Positions 45,901 to 60,144 of a DNA stretch of 64,000 bases are shown here, piece after piece. The DNA is from Hawksworthiomyces lignivorus (lineage: Eukaryota; Ascomycota; Sordariomycetes; Ophiostomatales; Ophiostomataceae), in contig NTMA01000070.1 of assembly GCA_002917075.1 (NCBI GenBank), positions 146,594 through 210,593 of the forward strand, in the 5' to 3' direction. The position numbers and the translations under genes are program-made. The notes under the pieces were generated by a model that saw only the letters and a list, made by a program, of their open reading frames with translations, did no database searches and was not told the origin of the DNA. Position 1 is the stretch's first letter; each line of letters begins with the position of its first letter.

Positions 45901-48900
45901 GCTGGCGCCGGAAGAACGCGGGGGTAATCGATGCAGTGTAAGATACAGAGTGGAGCCCTTGTAGCTAGGATAAGGGAGGTGAAGAATGGAAGGTTATGTT
46001 GGTATGTTTTGATGAGCTAATAAGCAACAGTGGGTACATGTGAAATTAGGACGTGTTTGCTTGTATGAGCTGCGCTGGAAGCCCCGGAATTGAAGGAATG
46101 GGCTCTGTTGATTGTGTTTATTGTGCTGTTGGGTACGTGTTTTGCGGGCCTTATTTCTGTGCTTAATGTGGTTTCTGTAATATCGCAAACGCTCACAGGA
46201 GAAAGGATGATGCAATTGAGCTCAATGTAAGTGAATTGGGAAAGAGACAGATGTATAACAAAGGAAGGAACAGTGTTGGAAAGTCCGGTAGTAGTTTCTG
46301 AGCTGGAGAAGAACGCGTTCCTGCAATTTGAATAAGTCGGTAATGGTTTGGGAAAAGCCAGTACCTACCAGTACAAACGCTATAGTCGTCGAAAGTCGCG
46401 ATTTGACTGCTTGTCGAGAAGGGGCCTAATTAGGAGAAAGGGGAAGACAAATAGAGGGATAAAACAAAAAAAGGAAAAAAGAGGGAAGAGGGGAGATTTG
46501 CACCTCACGATACCAAATAGACGAGGAGGATTTGGGAGAGATCCTTCGTGGGTGTTGAAGAAGAGGGAAGAAGAAGAGAGGGAAAGAGAAAGAAGGAGAG
46601 GGTGAGAGGAGGAATAAAAAGAAGAGGAAGGAGGAGAAAGAGGAAAGCGGTGGGCAGGTGGTAGCTCTATGGCGCTTTTATTATTTTGGGGGACCGGCCT
46701 ACGAGCTTTGTACTCAAATACAATGGGCAAAACAAAAGAACGGAACGAAAGACATGACTATAGCTGGCTCAGTCATCACCCAAAAGGATGGCAGCACTGC
46801 TAAGGATACAACGCGATAGAGAGAGCATAGGATACTGGGATGGAGTAGTGCGCTCGCATTCAGAGTCGCAAGTGGCTCGCTCGCCTCGTCCACTCGCTCT
46901 TTTCTTTTTGCCATTTCTTTTCCTTGTCCCATAATACATTGGTTCCTTTCTCGGCACGGCGATGGAGGCGGCGACAAGTGGGCAAACGCTAGTCTGGTTT
47001 CCATGTTGGTGTCCACCATTTTTAGTTTCATTGAGACGTAGATGGAGGAAGGTTAAAAATAAGACCGACTGAGCTGTTGCGGCTACGTCTGCCTCTTTGT
47101 CCCTCGCTTCCCCGAGATTGGATCATCATTAACAGCAAGCAATCGCCCAAGGCGACGAGGAGCCGGTTGGCTACGGAAGAGAAGAGGAAGAGAAAGCCTA
47201 TGACGAGACATGGCCAAAGAGGGACACCGTTGGAAGGAGAAAGGCAAAAGCCAACTCTTGAGAGCTAAGGTACGGAGTCACTTGTCTGAGTATACGTACG
47301 CTTCACACACATCGTAGTCATGACATTTCACCACTCTACAACATGAAAGGCTGTTTCTCCGTACCAGCAAGCCATGCCAGTGGATCTCGACAAGGGTGGC
47401 CGCTTGTGCCGGTCGTCTGCACGGCAGCAGTTCCTTGCCAATTGAGCTTGCGGTTCAAGCTTTGTTCTCCTTTTTCGCTTTCCTCACACGCAAGGGAAGA
47501 CCTATAGCTCTTACGTGCCTACAGAGCACTGACAGGGCATAATTATCTCTCACAAATGCAGGACAAAGAGAAAGCTATCCGGTGGTGTTGCATTCTCGCA
47601 AGCTATACCTTGATCCACGGTGGGCAACGATGCGCACATACTGTATGGAGCTGTACTATGGCAATTCCGTCCTCAGTTATTGTAGACGGCCGTTTGCGGT
47701 AATCACAAAAACGATCCTGTACTGTACGAGTAATCATAGCAACCAGGATAGGATTGGATAGAGTCCAAGCTTGAGACAGTGCACACAGTGTCGTATTAGC
47801 ACATTGCGACGTACCTACGTGCAGCTGTTCATGGGCAACCTAGCCTTTTCGCAAGGTTTTTTTTTTCTGTCTTTTCTGACTAAGTTACATTAATCTCGTC
47901 TAGTCCTCGTGTACCTGCTCCACCCACAAGCTCCCCCAGACAAGCTTCATCTCGCAGCAAAGAGTACTTGGCAGCGATGACCCACTGACGTACCGCTCCA
48001 TTATTATTTTGCCTGTCTGTTTTGTGTTGCGGGATTTTTTTTTTTTGTTTTGTCCTTTTTTTCTTCCTCCTTAGGGGCCATTTTTCTCGTTCTATTGCTA
48101 TCGTCTCACGAGTAACACTCTGGACCCTTCCACGCAGAATTCAAAGAACAGGCTTCTCGTATACAAGATGCCCACTAATATCTGCGTCCTTATTCGATAG
48201 CACGCTGGCCGCAAGATTGCCCTGTCACTGAGCGATAAAATTTCAGCGCCATATTGTTCAAGTAGACGATGACAGGGGAGAGTGCCGTTCCCGCCAATCC
48301 TGTCTGGATCGGTCATTCCTGACTTTATTCCCTTGCCCCAACTGTTGTTCCCTCAACTTTCCGAACGCCACAGCGCATCATGAATTGATCAATTGGAGCT
48401 TCCACATCACGACAGCCGGCACTCCCGATCAATTGAGATCATCGCGTTATGAATGCCTTTTGTTGACGATGTTCCTATCCCATTTCGTGGCTATCTACCT
48501 CGCACAGTATCTAAGAACTTATTCCCGCGCACAAATTGATTTTTTTGTTGACTTCACCCTATAGCCCGCCTCCGCGCATTATAGCTAGGGAGCATCCAGG
48601 AAATGGCTCTCGGATCTTCTTTTTTTTTTCTCGTGGAAGGAGAGAGAATGGCACAACGGGAAAAGGGAAAATTCCTTTCCAATCCAGCTCTGCGATTCGC
48701 CTAACCACACTCTGGCGGTCCAGGATCCACGCCCAATTCACCATACGAACTGATCTATCGTAGTTATTCCCACCCTACAAATACGGCACACGCCCCATCT
48801 GCCATTTCTGCTAGCGTCCATGCATGCACTGATAGCATTCTATGACTGGCCCACTCAAAAACTTCTTCCAAACAAGGATTAGTCTAGTTCCTTATCACAC

Positions 48901-50650
48901 ACTTTCCCCAAGACTTTTAGCACATTGACATCTGCTGTCATGCACAATTCCGCAATCGACTGTAGAGCACCACATGCACACTAGCACTCAAACCTTCTAC
49001 GCCTCTAAAAGCGAACGCAAATTACTGTTTAGCCTTAGTTTTGAAGAGGTAAAATCTAGCAACAGCAATATGTAAGCCCGTGCCATAACCTATGTACGCA
49101 CCTTCTATCATATCACAAGAGACATTTTACGATCTTCCCCAGAACGGCGCGTGTAGCCGTGCCATCCTCTGTCTACTTGTACTTCAGAAATTTGCCGCTG
49201 CTATCTTAGCCATCTGCTTGGGTCGGTTTCTTATTTAGTAGTCTGCGGCAGCTTGTATTGTTCGTATCCACTAGACAGACCAAAAGCACCGCTCAGACGA
49301 GAAATAAGAATAATACCCAGCAGAGGTTGTGAATCACTGTGGATGTTAAGCTCCATATAATGAGTAAGCATATGATGAACGTCGTAGGCTTAAAGTCCTC
49401 TAAGCAATGCCGCATTTGGATGAGATAGACATATCATGTGCATTTTGTCTTCAGTTCTCCGAGCGATTTTCTGGTCCAGCCTCCTCTAGCTCTCCTAACC
49501 ATGTGCGACGTATTGCTCCGTAAACTAGACAGGAGCCAAGAAGCGATAGAACTGCCTCGAAAGAAATAGCCCCAGGGTTCCAGGCGAGGCGAGGCCAAGC
49601 CATGCCAAGCCAAATTCATATTACCCAACTCAATGAGATCTACAGAGCTCAAATAACAGGGATTGTGCTTCTACCTTGTCCCACTGCGATTGCCGAAAAG
49701 CCTCACCGCTTCTACAAAAACGGCTTGTCGGTCATCTGTTGCCCAGAGGAATAAAATAGCGGAGGACATAGATTGCCCTTTCTAATAGGACAGGTTAAGT
49801 GCGGGAAAATTGAAGAAAATAAAAGGAGAAGAAAAGAACATTAAGAAAATCAAAAGAAAAGAACCCGGGCAGTCCCGTGAAAGGGGATTTTGAGATTGAT
49901 TATGATTTTCTTTGCATGCCCATAAATGGTCTGGAGAAAACTGAGTAATATGCTAGATTATTGACTAGACACCAGTCATTTGGCGGTTGTCTGCCAGCCG
50001 TGTCAAACTTGTGCAGACATTAGGAATATGCAAGCAGTTCAAGACGAAAAGAAAAGAATTGTCAAATAGGAATGGCAGAATTCGAATGGGAAAATGAGAA
50101 TGGGGGATTTCAGCCCCGGCACGATTCCCCCATTCTATGCCACAGTTCGAGCTATGATGTGCAGCCGCTTTGCAGGGGTAATAACTGAGAAGAGAACTGA
50201 AAGTGTTGTGGATATACGTCATTGTTAAAGAGGGAAATGAACAGGGAGAAAATGCCCTCTCTGTACTCTCTGCTTAAAAAAAAATGCAGCGCCACTGGTC
50301 GTTGGATCAACTTCTACTTATGATCAAAGTTCTTGTGACTGACTTTTAGCATTCCTCTTGCATATGCCTATGCCGATTCTATGCTTGTTCGTATACAATA
50401 AAGGAAAGTTCTTTTGCAACCTTCTCCTTTCGGTTCCATCGTTCAACCGGTGTCAGCAGTATCTGGATAACACATGGCGCGTGCGCCTTACTTGGATTCA
50501 AGATTCACCGCCAATGTCTTACTTTCTTACTTGCTATTATGACCCTGTCCACAACAGCGCGGGATTTTCCCGGTATAGGACTGTTCAACTCACGTACGTA
50601 GCAATATTTTATCCTTGAGCAGCGAATACTAGACTGCTGTTGGAACCCGG

Positions 50651-50672
50651 AAAAAAAAAAAAAAAAAAAAAA
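50651..50672 (+). repeat. Poly-A run followed by CAACAG repeats
   Basis: Twenty-two consecutive A are followed by a few GCAACA units. A poly-A run like this could be the tail of a retroposed transcript, but no matching body was recognised upstream. Confidence 0.8.
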
Positions 50673-53600
50673 GCAACAGCAACAGCAAAAATGAGTGGAA
50701 AGGAACGCCAAACTGAGAAGCATGAAAATAACACATAAAAGAGACTCCCCAATCGACTTTTTAATGGTGCAAAAACTAGGTACTAGAACGCGTGGCTCGG
50801 TGTTGCCGTATGGGAAACAAGAATGCCGAGATCATAATAAATCCACAATTTGCCGCCTGTCGATCTTGCTGCAGTTTTTTTCCGTTGGTACGCAGTCCCC
50901 CCTAACAACTTCCTGTTCGTTCTATTGTCACCTAAATGAGTGGGGGTTTGTGCGGCAGAATGGGCGACACAATGGGTGTAAAAAACATGGAAACGAGGCG
51001 ACATGACCGTTGTTTGCAGAGCCTAGACCCGACTTCCGCGTCTTCCCGATGGGTGCCGACGTGTTGCCCCCGATGGCCGCCGCCTCGTGCGCCTTTCTCA
51101 CATAGCGTAGAAGCTATCAATTAGGAGAAATGGCTATGTCTCCTTAGAACATCTGTAAATGAATAAAGGGGAAGAAGCGTTTTATATACACCGTGTACAG
51201 ATATACGAGTACGAACAAAAATCTAAACTAGGTAGTAAAAGGTGGAGGAGCAAGGTAAACTTCGGAGAGCTACATATATGCTTAAACAATTGCTGTTTTC
51301 AGCGAGACTAGGAGAGAATACTCTGCCGCAGCGCGCCTTTTTAGTTTCAAATTTATTTCTAGAACCCGTTAACTTCTCATCAATCTCGAACCTTGCCGGC
51401 GAGCGTCTTGTTGTTGGCGACCGAGTCGAATCATACAGAGCCCGGGTTAAGAGAGTAGGGTGTCATTCCCAGGAAGACTACAAGGCGAACGAAAGAGCTG
51501 GGTGTAGAGTTAATAATTACGAGCTGTGTCAATTAGGAAATGTTGAGGCGTCTCAAAGAGTGTAAGCCTCGTCCGTGAAATTCTCGGAGATAGCAACAGC
51601 AAGAAAAGGGCAGTTATGTGAGTGCAGTAGGTGTTCGGAAGATGCTTGCAGAAGAAACTAGAATTTAACAAGTGCCACCATAGAATTACCTCACAAAAGG
51701 GAGTTGGTTTCGTCGGCTCGAAATGCTATTTCAACATGTCCGTAAAGGGAGACTGGTGGCGGGATCGGAACTCGTCCCGATCTACTGCCATGCAGCTGAA
51801 ATGCAGTAAGGACTACTTTTGAAAGTGCCTCATTCTCCGCATGTACGTCGACGTATTTGTCGGGGTCGACCGGACGGAATTCACGGCATGACGTTTTAAA
51901 AAGGCAAGGGAATCGGAGCTTTTCGTACAGAAACCTCTCGCCCCCAGCCGCCCTTGCCTGGGTTTGCGGCAGGGCATTCTTTTGGGAAAAGCCTCGCGTG
52001 CTTCCCTGTTCATATGGTGGTCTCGGTCTCTCTTTTTGACATACCGCAGCCTGCGACCTACGAAATCCGGTAATTTTAATGGGTCTGGCTGAGGAAAAAA
52101 TGAGTGTCGTACTCTGTACTCTGTATAAAAATTGAAAAAGCCCAAACGTAGTGAAAATGACAATGACAGTCAAGAGTAAGACTCCATAAATATTGAAACG
52201 CCGAGGCAGGTTGCTGAGCCAAACTGAGAGCAATAAAAGGAGTGAAGGCCGACAATAGAGCGCGAGGAGCGAAATTGACCTTCCACCCAATGTTCAGCAA
52301 CTCCATAGGGAGGACCGCTTGACTTCCCCAACGGAGCAAGCACGGAGAAAGCAGAGCACTCATGGAAGAGCGTAAGCTCAGAATTGTGGAAATAGCCAAC
52401 TGTAGCTAGACTTAGCTACGACAGGATCAGAGGGAAGAAGCGGCAAGGCACCAGAGAAAAAATGGAGAAAATGCCAAAAGCGGACTATACGCCACTAGGC
52501 GAGCCGAGTTATCCACGGAGATGACCCATTAGAGCTCTTTTCACGCACCACTACGAAGCAGGCCTTGTTAGAATGACGAAGTTAGGGAGTGTTAATACAC
52601 CACACAGTGAGTACCCGCAGAAAAAATCCACGGTGCGGTATTAGGCGGCTTCTAGCTGCGCAAATAAGGTTTCCTTTCAGAAAAGCCAAATCAACATGCT
52701 CCGTAGCTATGTATGCTAGTCTGCCGGCCCTGTTGCTTTCCATTTTGGCACTTCTACTCTGTAGTGCGTGTGCATAATGCTGGCAGTCTTCATCCTTCTT
52801 ATTGTGTTTGCTAGCTCGCCCCTTTGCCTCCAATATGAGTGCGAAGCCTGGGCTGTGGGCCACTCCTAATTGTACTCGTACATACGTACTCCGTATGTAT
52901 TTTGATTGACGCAGCCGTGATAAAAAGAAATCGAGTACTAAAATGCCTAATAAAATAAAATAGACGTTTGACGCTAGCATGCAGAACGGGAAAGCCGGTT
53001 TGGCTTTTCGTGCTGTGTCAAAAGAGGTAGGTACAGGAGAGCGATTTGAGGAGTGTATACGGAATGATAGCACTCTTCAAAAAGGACACTATAGTCCAAA
53101 GGAATAGCATACTTCGTACAACAAAGCAGATTGAGGCTTAAGAACTTCTAGAAGCTTTATAAAAGATTCGGTTCGAGGTGCCTGGTTTCCGTCGCCTACA
53201 TTTGTTCACAATAAGGCTCTACTAGTTGCCGTTTAGCTTTTACCTAGACTTAAATAAAGAAAATGATAACACTTTCAATACAATGCCATGTACCATTGTG
53301 ACAGCTTGTGATATTGAGAGTTGGCGGTATTATTATTTCTTCGTCTGTTGGACAGACGCTACCACATTGTTTTCTCTTTCAATTAAAAAGAAGGAAGACG
53401 GCGTACAATGTGTGGCAGACATCTGGAAAGAGCAACAAAACACGATCGCTTCTAGTCCTCGGCTACGAGATAGCAAGCAGTGAATTGCTGGAGATCTGGA
53501 AGTAGACAGCACCAAATACTCGCACGTATAAGCATGCGAATATTCTTACTCCAAGAACCCGATATCTTCAGAAACGAAATGCAAAACTTCGAAGTTTTAA

Positions 53601-56600
53601 GAAGCTCAGACCAACAAGGGTCGATCACAACGGCCGATCATTAAGTTCCAATCCCGGCTAGAATCGTCCTCAAGGAAACCACACGGGCCTCTCGACGCGT
53701 CCCGCGTTTTTCATGTATCGGGCACCGAGATTTTATTTATTTATTTCAGCCCTTTGTTACTAGTATTTTTTTCTCGGCCTTTTTCTGTCATTCATTTTAG
53801 TGCACGTCGTCGCCTCCTTGCTCGTAGCATGGCTTGCAACAAAAGTCTCGAGGACGGTATGCGACAATCATGCAACTTCATGAAGGCAGAGTTACTGGTA
53901 CCACATGCTAAACCATATTTATGAGTGGAGTCAGTATTATTGTGATAGCGAAGAGGCGCGCAGCGCTCTAATATTCGACGCAGGAGCTGGATGTCGACCA
54001 CAATCTATGCCATATCAGGGAAGAAGCCCTGAGCCGCCCTGAGCAGTGGGTCTGTGAGAACATGGTACCTTGCATACGGAGCAGCTAATCGAGCTAGCAA
54101 CGGACGGTCAAAGGAAACGGGAGAAAAAACTAGGACAAGAGTGTTTTTATGTATACACAAGTGGTAGGAAAAAGGAAATTACTGGGTGTTACTGAAACGC
54201 GATGGCGCAATCTCGACTGAGGGTGCAAGGGCATTCCTGGAGTGATATGCAAAATCTGGAATTGCCTACTAAAAAGAATTGTGCTTCATTTGCTATCCGC
54301 CGTACTATGTTGCTGCATAAGGCCAATGTATCGCCAACTGCCCGTTGAAGAAGCAAGAGTGTAGCTTTGGTAGAACAGACATTGCTCGTTTTAGCATTCT
54401 TGTTTCACTAGAAAATCACAGTCATCATACCCATGGAGTAGTAAATACAACAAATAATGAGCCATTTTTTTTCCCAAAGAAAAGGGGCATTGTCTTATCC
54501 GGTAGATATACGCTATTTAAGGGTAAGTTTCAGTGATCATGGGTACTGTCTCAGAGCAAGAATTGATCTTAGGAGGTGACAGATGCCACAGCTGGAAGGT
54601 CTGAAAGCCGGCATATTTGATTTGCCTAGCTTATCTTATTTGCTCCATACTTTCGGCGGTCATAATAAAATGCAGGATCAGCCGAGCTACAAGCAGCAGA
54701 GTCCTTTATCTATGTATGTACATAAGATATGTGAACCGGTATGGTGCACAGATAGCACAACGGTTCTACAAGCATTATATGTACTCCTTTTCGCGTGCTC
54801 GTTGATAAGATGGTAAGACTTTCCGAGACAGTCGTCTAATCTCAAGAAGGGCGACACAAAGTGTCACTCTTTCTTGGAAACGTCGAAAGGCGGAAATCAA
54901 CGATGCTACATAACTGGGCTACCTGTGGAATAAATGTGTAAACATTACTTCTAACCTTTATGGTAACAGTTGGGAATAGTGCACAATACCGACCAGGAGA
55001 ACGCTTTTTGTGGTGGCTTTATATTTTGTCAGTAAAGTGTCGTAAAAGCAGACGGCAGGATGCCCCATTCGATCTCTTCTCCATGGGAAATCTTGTATGT
55101 ACGAGTATATTTCGGTCAGCTACTACAATAGTGCAGCCGTAATATTCTCCAGGTGATGGGTCTCCTGGGCCTTGGAACGAGCTAGCTAGACCGTTTTTAT
55201 TTCTTCCCGCCGCGACTGTTCCTATATGTTCAAGGAGTAGTTCACATTTCGTTCTTAGAAATAGTTGTTGCCAGTGATATCAGAGCGCCCCTTTTGTCGC
55301 TGTTTCTATTGTCGGAGGGATAGTCAAAAGGAGGATATGTGATATTGTTGTAAGCAGGGTTGAGAGCAGAGGGTGCATATTTGATTTAAAAGAGATTTCG
55401 AGTATATAGCAAATTCGTGCTATTGTCTAGGATCCAAAGATTTGAGAGATAAGTGGCTGAAAGTGTGTCCATCTTCTATAGCATGAAATATAAGAACATG
55501 GATGCCGTTTCCTCCTTTCTCTGGAGGGATGGGATTCTTTCTAAATTGGATTCCAGCCCGTGGATAACAGTGGAAATGAGAGAAAAAAAGGAGATACTCT
55601 CCTGAATTCCCATGTTTGCCAATTTTCATTGAGATGTATTGGGAAGGGTCATCATCGGGTATTCTTTTGGTGTGCGGTTTGCATGTTGACATCCGGCCAT
55701 CGTATGACCCCCCGATTGGGAAATAAACTTCGGCATATGGAGCTTTTGTTTGGGAAGTCTATGTATATGATTTGCGATACAAGAGCGTTTTGGAGGCTAG
55801 TTTCGAGAGCGGTGTCTAAGCTGCAGGAGCATGAGATATTTCACGAACGGAAGAGTCTTTGCCAGAAGACAATTCCAAAGTGATCAACAACATCAATATT
55901 AAAAAAAAAAAATTTAAAAAAATTATACGAGACTCAAATTATTCCTTTGTCATATCTTGCTCTCGCCAGTCTACTGGTTCATAACTGAAGCGCACAGGTC
56001 TGGGGTGGAAGACAAGACTAAGCAACATGCCAGTTTCCAATACATTCGCTTTTCTAGTTCTACATTTTCGGATACTGCTCAACGTTCGAAGAGAGAACAA
56101 GATACATGGTCGGGATACTCTAGATAGGCGAGAATTTTGAAATAGATTAGAAGATCATGCAGAGAAAAGAAAATTGTACAGAACAAATATGTTAAAACAA
56201 GCCCTACAAGGCTTCGGTGAGCGAAGGCAGCGTAAGCACAAGTTATCTTAGCCTCCCCAAAAGAAAACAAGGCTGAGTTCAGTAGCCAAGTCACTGTTGC
56301 TTAGGGCACGAGTCGTCGTCAATTTGTGTTACATTTCGCCAACTACTGAAGCTTTTCATGCTGATATCACCAATGTGTTCACTTCACACGATTTATCGAA
56401 GAAAATGAGTCGGCTTATATAGCTATGGTAGTCAAGCCTATAGATTTGGTATGAGATATTCTGTGCCACCAATAACCTAATATTTTGCCTCGAGGTGGAA
56501 AGAAAAATATTCTATAACCAAACAGGGTTTTATTTACATTCTCCTGTTATTCTCATTCCAATAAACTTGTGAAGCTCTTTCTAGCATCCCAGAAAGAGTG

Positions 56601-59014
56601 TCGTTGACAGGACATTCGCATGTAGCATAATTCCAGGGCAAGCAAAGGCACCATTTCAAGATCAAAGCAGTAGAGAGAAGAAAACAAACTTTTAACCACC
56701 TTCTACGTCCCAAGTAATTTATTTGCCACGAGAAAGGTCCTCCGCGTTGTACACGTATAAGATTCGTGCGAAGACCTGTTTATCTCTGAGAGTTTGGGGC
56801 CTCATTCGATCCACCTAATTGAAATACGCCAAATACGGCGAATGAGAAAGAATGCCTCGCAACAAAAAATTGGTCAGTGAAGTACACCTGAATGTGTAAA
56901 GTGATACTGGCTTCTCAGTCAGGGAAGACATATACCATGCACTTAAATGTTGATAGACAACGTGTTTGAAGTGACAAACGCCAGGAGGAGCGTGGCACCG
57001 CACTGGCTGGGCAAAGATGGAGTGAAGCGTCGCAAATATCTGACGATAGTTGCAATTTATCACAACATAACACCTGAAAGATACGAGCCCCTGTATGTTA
57101 ACGAGAGTCAGGACGTAGTGACAAGACACAGTTGTTACACGATCGTCTCACACTGCGGCTCCTGGGCTGATAGACAAGTTGGCCACGTCGCCCACGACAT
57201 AATAGCATAATAAGAAGCATGTCATACGCGGATATTCGATGAAGCAGTCTGTTTATTTGCTGTTTCTCTCCTGTCGTATTACATATCCGAGCCGCATCCA
57301 TTGTTATCGTTAGGGCAGCCAAGCAGAGCACAGACAAGAGGAGCTGCTGAACCTCAAAGTTGTCTACAAAGCTCGCCTCAAGTTAGGAGTACGAGCCTCT
57401 GCTGCACGCAAGACTGCACTGCGAAGGTTGCGAGTTAGGTGGAAAGCTGTTATGTGGGTGCCTGATTCTTCTTTTGTACGACTGACACTGTTCTACAGCA
57501 AAGAGTCCATAGAAATTAAACAGCATGTATGACGAACAAAAATACATCAAGATAGATGCACCGAGTAAGCTGCAGAGTAAGACATTGATGACGACGAATC
57601 TAAAGCAGGCCTTGACATTTACTTGAGATCGAGCGAAATTGGCAACGCGAAGATGACCCGAGTTAAACGCACGAGTTATATCCTTTGTTAAACGGATGCT
57701 AATGCATATATGTCTTCATTTTGACAGATATTTTCTCAAGGCGAGAGATGATAGCTATGTTTCTATTGTAACTGCTTCAGATCTTATTGTCGGATCTTAT
57801 TAAGCGAAAGTTACTGTTCCTCCTGCCCTCGACGAGATGGCACCAAGAAATGACTACAGGACCATGGCGAAACGGCTACGGCATTTCTGTTTTCATCGCT
57901 CCCGACATCGGGCGAGAAACATCGCTTCGTCCCGTTCCTGGTCTGCAAGTTCAGTGAAAAGGGCTTCTGCCTGTAGCCGTCTGGCGTGTAACTACCATCC
58001 TGCCAGAAGCAGAAATGAAATGGAGGTTGCAAAGTCAATAGTACCCTTTTCGTCCTCCCCAAAGACAATAGCCCGCGTTATGAAAAATAGCAAAGAGCAC
58101 TCTCGATGCACAGGATGTCGTTGGAAGTAGAAGAACAAAGGAGCACAAAAGAATGCGATGGACAGTATCTCTCGCAAGCCATAATTATTGCCCAGCACCA
58201 TACTGGGGACATGTTATTTTCTGCCGGAGAGCCCGAAAGGTCTTCTGTTAAGCCTAATATGGCCCAGCCCTATAGTATATCAAGTTCGTTAACGCTGCCA
58301 TTTGGAAATTTTGCGTTCAAGTTGCTTCTTCTCGCTTAGCCCAACTACCGACTCTTTAATATCTTCATGATTTTAGGTGGCTCTTTCTTCCCAAGGTTTA
58401 CCGCCGCTGTCGACGAGAAAATTGCAGCGGTAGGAAGAAGAAGCGAGTGCGGGAAAGAGGCACAAGCATATCAAACCTTTTTGGCCCTCTGCCAATTGCT
58501 GGAAACTTTGTAGGTTATACAAGGCTACAAAAAGAGCAAAAGGAAATGAAAGCAGTGCATCGGGAAGAAGGGGGAAACAAGTTCTAAGAAATTAAACTCT
58601 TCCCTACGCATACAATCAAAAGTCTATATGTAAAAGTTCGAGGATATATCAACATATCGTCGATCTGCTCTCCCTTTTCTGCTTCTTAATTTTCTAGTTT
58701 CTTCTTTCCCAGCAAGTTCTGGTTATGTTCTAAATATTCTGACCCCAGAGGACCCAGAGCAACAAAACAAAACGTAATCCGGGTCCCACGGTTAACAAGT
58801 CAAAGTATGCCTTTCCCTCTGTGCAATGGATATTTTTGCATCCTGCGCAATGCCATTGTATTTTGCTTGCATCCAGTAGAAATTGTTCCTCCTCTTTCGA
58901 ACATGCGGGTGTGTATCACTTCTGTCGTTTGTATAAAATGATAGCGAATGCTGCTGACGCTACTCCCGCCTCGCCCTGCAAGAAAACAGAGGGCACAAAG
59001 GGCAGCCGTCCTAT

Positions 59015-60144
59015 TTAGTGCTTCGCAGTGACGGTTTCACCCGTCAGCTTCTCAACATACGTTTTCGCCCTGAGCAAGAGCCGTTAGCGATGGTCAAAGA
59101 TAAGAGAGCGGGTGCACTAGGGTAAAGGCAGCAATACACGAGGGGCTAAAACTTACATGTCGCCCATAGCCACCATGCAGATGGTCTGCCAGATGCCGAG
59201 GCCGATGCGCGGGGCCACGCCGCGGTACAGGCCCTTCACGCCGTTGTTCTGGTAGATGTAGCGGAAGGTGTTGCCGACGGTCATCTTCTTGGGCCGGTTG
59301 GGATCCTCCGTCTTGCTCTGCATCTCGACGCGGATAACCTCGATCGGCTGGTTCCAGGCGCTGAGGCCACCGCCGAGGCCGCTGGCCAGGATCTTCTCCC
59401 AGGCGCTCAGCTTCTCGCCGTCAGCCTTGCCGCCGACCTTGCGGATGCCCTGCTCGGCCAGACGCGACAGACCGAAGCGCGAGCCCCAGTTGGTCATCTG
59501 GCGGATGGCGACGGCGTTGACGCCCTTGTTGATGCCGCGGATGCCCTCGCGGCGCCAGATGTCCATGAAGGTGGCCCAGGTTCCGGGAGCCTTCTGGCCG
59601 GACGCGGTCATCTTGTGCTTGGTGATCTCGACCGTCTTCATGCAGGTGCAGAAACCCATGGTAGCATAGGCCTGCGCAACGCCGCCGGTGACACCGCCGG
59701 TGATGCCGCCGACGAATTCGGAGGCACCGGCAGCGCGGGCATAGTACTCGGCCTCAGAGGCGACGAACAGCAAGACGGCGCCCTTGGTGGAGGCCTCGAT
59801 CCAGGCCCAGGGGATCAAACCTTGGTAAACTAGGAGAAGAGAGTTAGGACGGGCGAGGAGGTCAAGCGACAGCAAATACGAGCGCTAGCGAGGGGAGTGG
59901 GGAGCTTACAGCCCAGGATGCCACCACGGCTCCAGACACGGCCCAGGGCTGAGACGAAGGTGTCGCCACGGTGAGCGGCCATGGTAGTCTTTGTGACTTC
60001 GAGCGGCTGGCCCAGCGTAGTGACCTCAAACATATTGAGGCCGGCACCGAGTAGGAGGTTGGAGAACTTGACAGGCTTCTTCTCCAGCTTCTGCGGAGCC
60101 GAAGCCGGGGCGCCCGCGGCGGCGGTGGCAGGAATAGTCGACAT
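59015..60144 (-). CDS. yhm2: Mitochondrial citrate/oxoglutarate carrier Yhm2
   Basis: Exons in reading order are 60144-59910, 59829-59157 and 59069-59015 (320 residues, close to the yeast 314). Yhm2 is an inner-membrane carrier that exchanges matrix citrate for cytosolic oxoglutarate, supporting cytosolic NADPH; the yeast protein was also found bound to mitochondrial DNA. After an Ala-rich start comes [19 protein letters not shown] and the first degenerate carrier motif [13 protein letters not shown]. The second repeat has [12 protein letters not shown], and the third has [30 protein letters not shown] and the end [18 protein letters not shown]. Intron 1 splits a Phe codon (T|TT) and intron 2 a Met codon (AT|G). 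Citrate synthase lies 3.4 kb upstream on the same strand. Confidence 0.94.

Larger units (their letters stand above)
45289..59014. other. Gene-empty 13.7-kb interval upstream of pma1
   Basis: No convincing gene was found on either strand. The longest open frames, 199 codons (51691-52290, -) and 163 codons (52582-53073, -), lack an ATG at the start and any motif. Base composition is ordinary rather than strongly AT-rich, so it does not look like RIP-degraded transposon sequence. It contains purine-rich blocks near pma1 (45400-45900, 46440-46650), a 22-base A run at 50651-50672 and several TACTCCGTA-type motifs. No tRNA-like B box was noticed by eye. Confidence 0.5.

Noticed and set aside
51691..52290. 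199-codon frame on the - strand in the gene-empty interval
   Set aside because: Begins at a non-ATG codon, contains no internal ATG, and shows no recognisable motif; likely chance.
52582..53073. 163-codon frame on the - strand
   Set aside because: Opens with GTG, its first ATG is well inside, and no family resemblance was seen.
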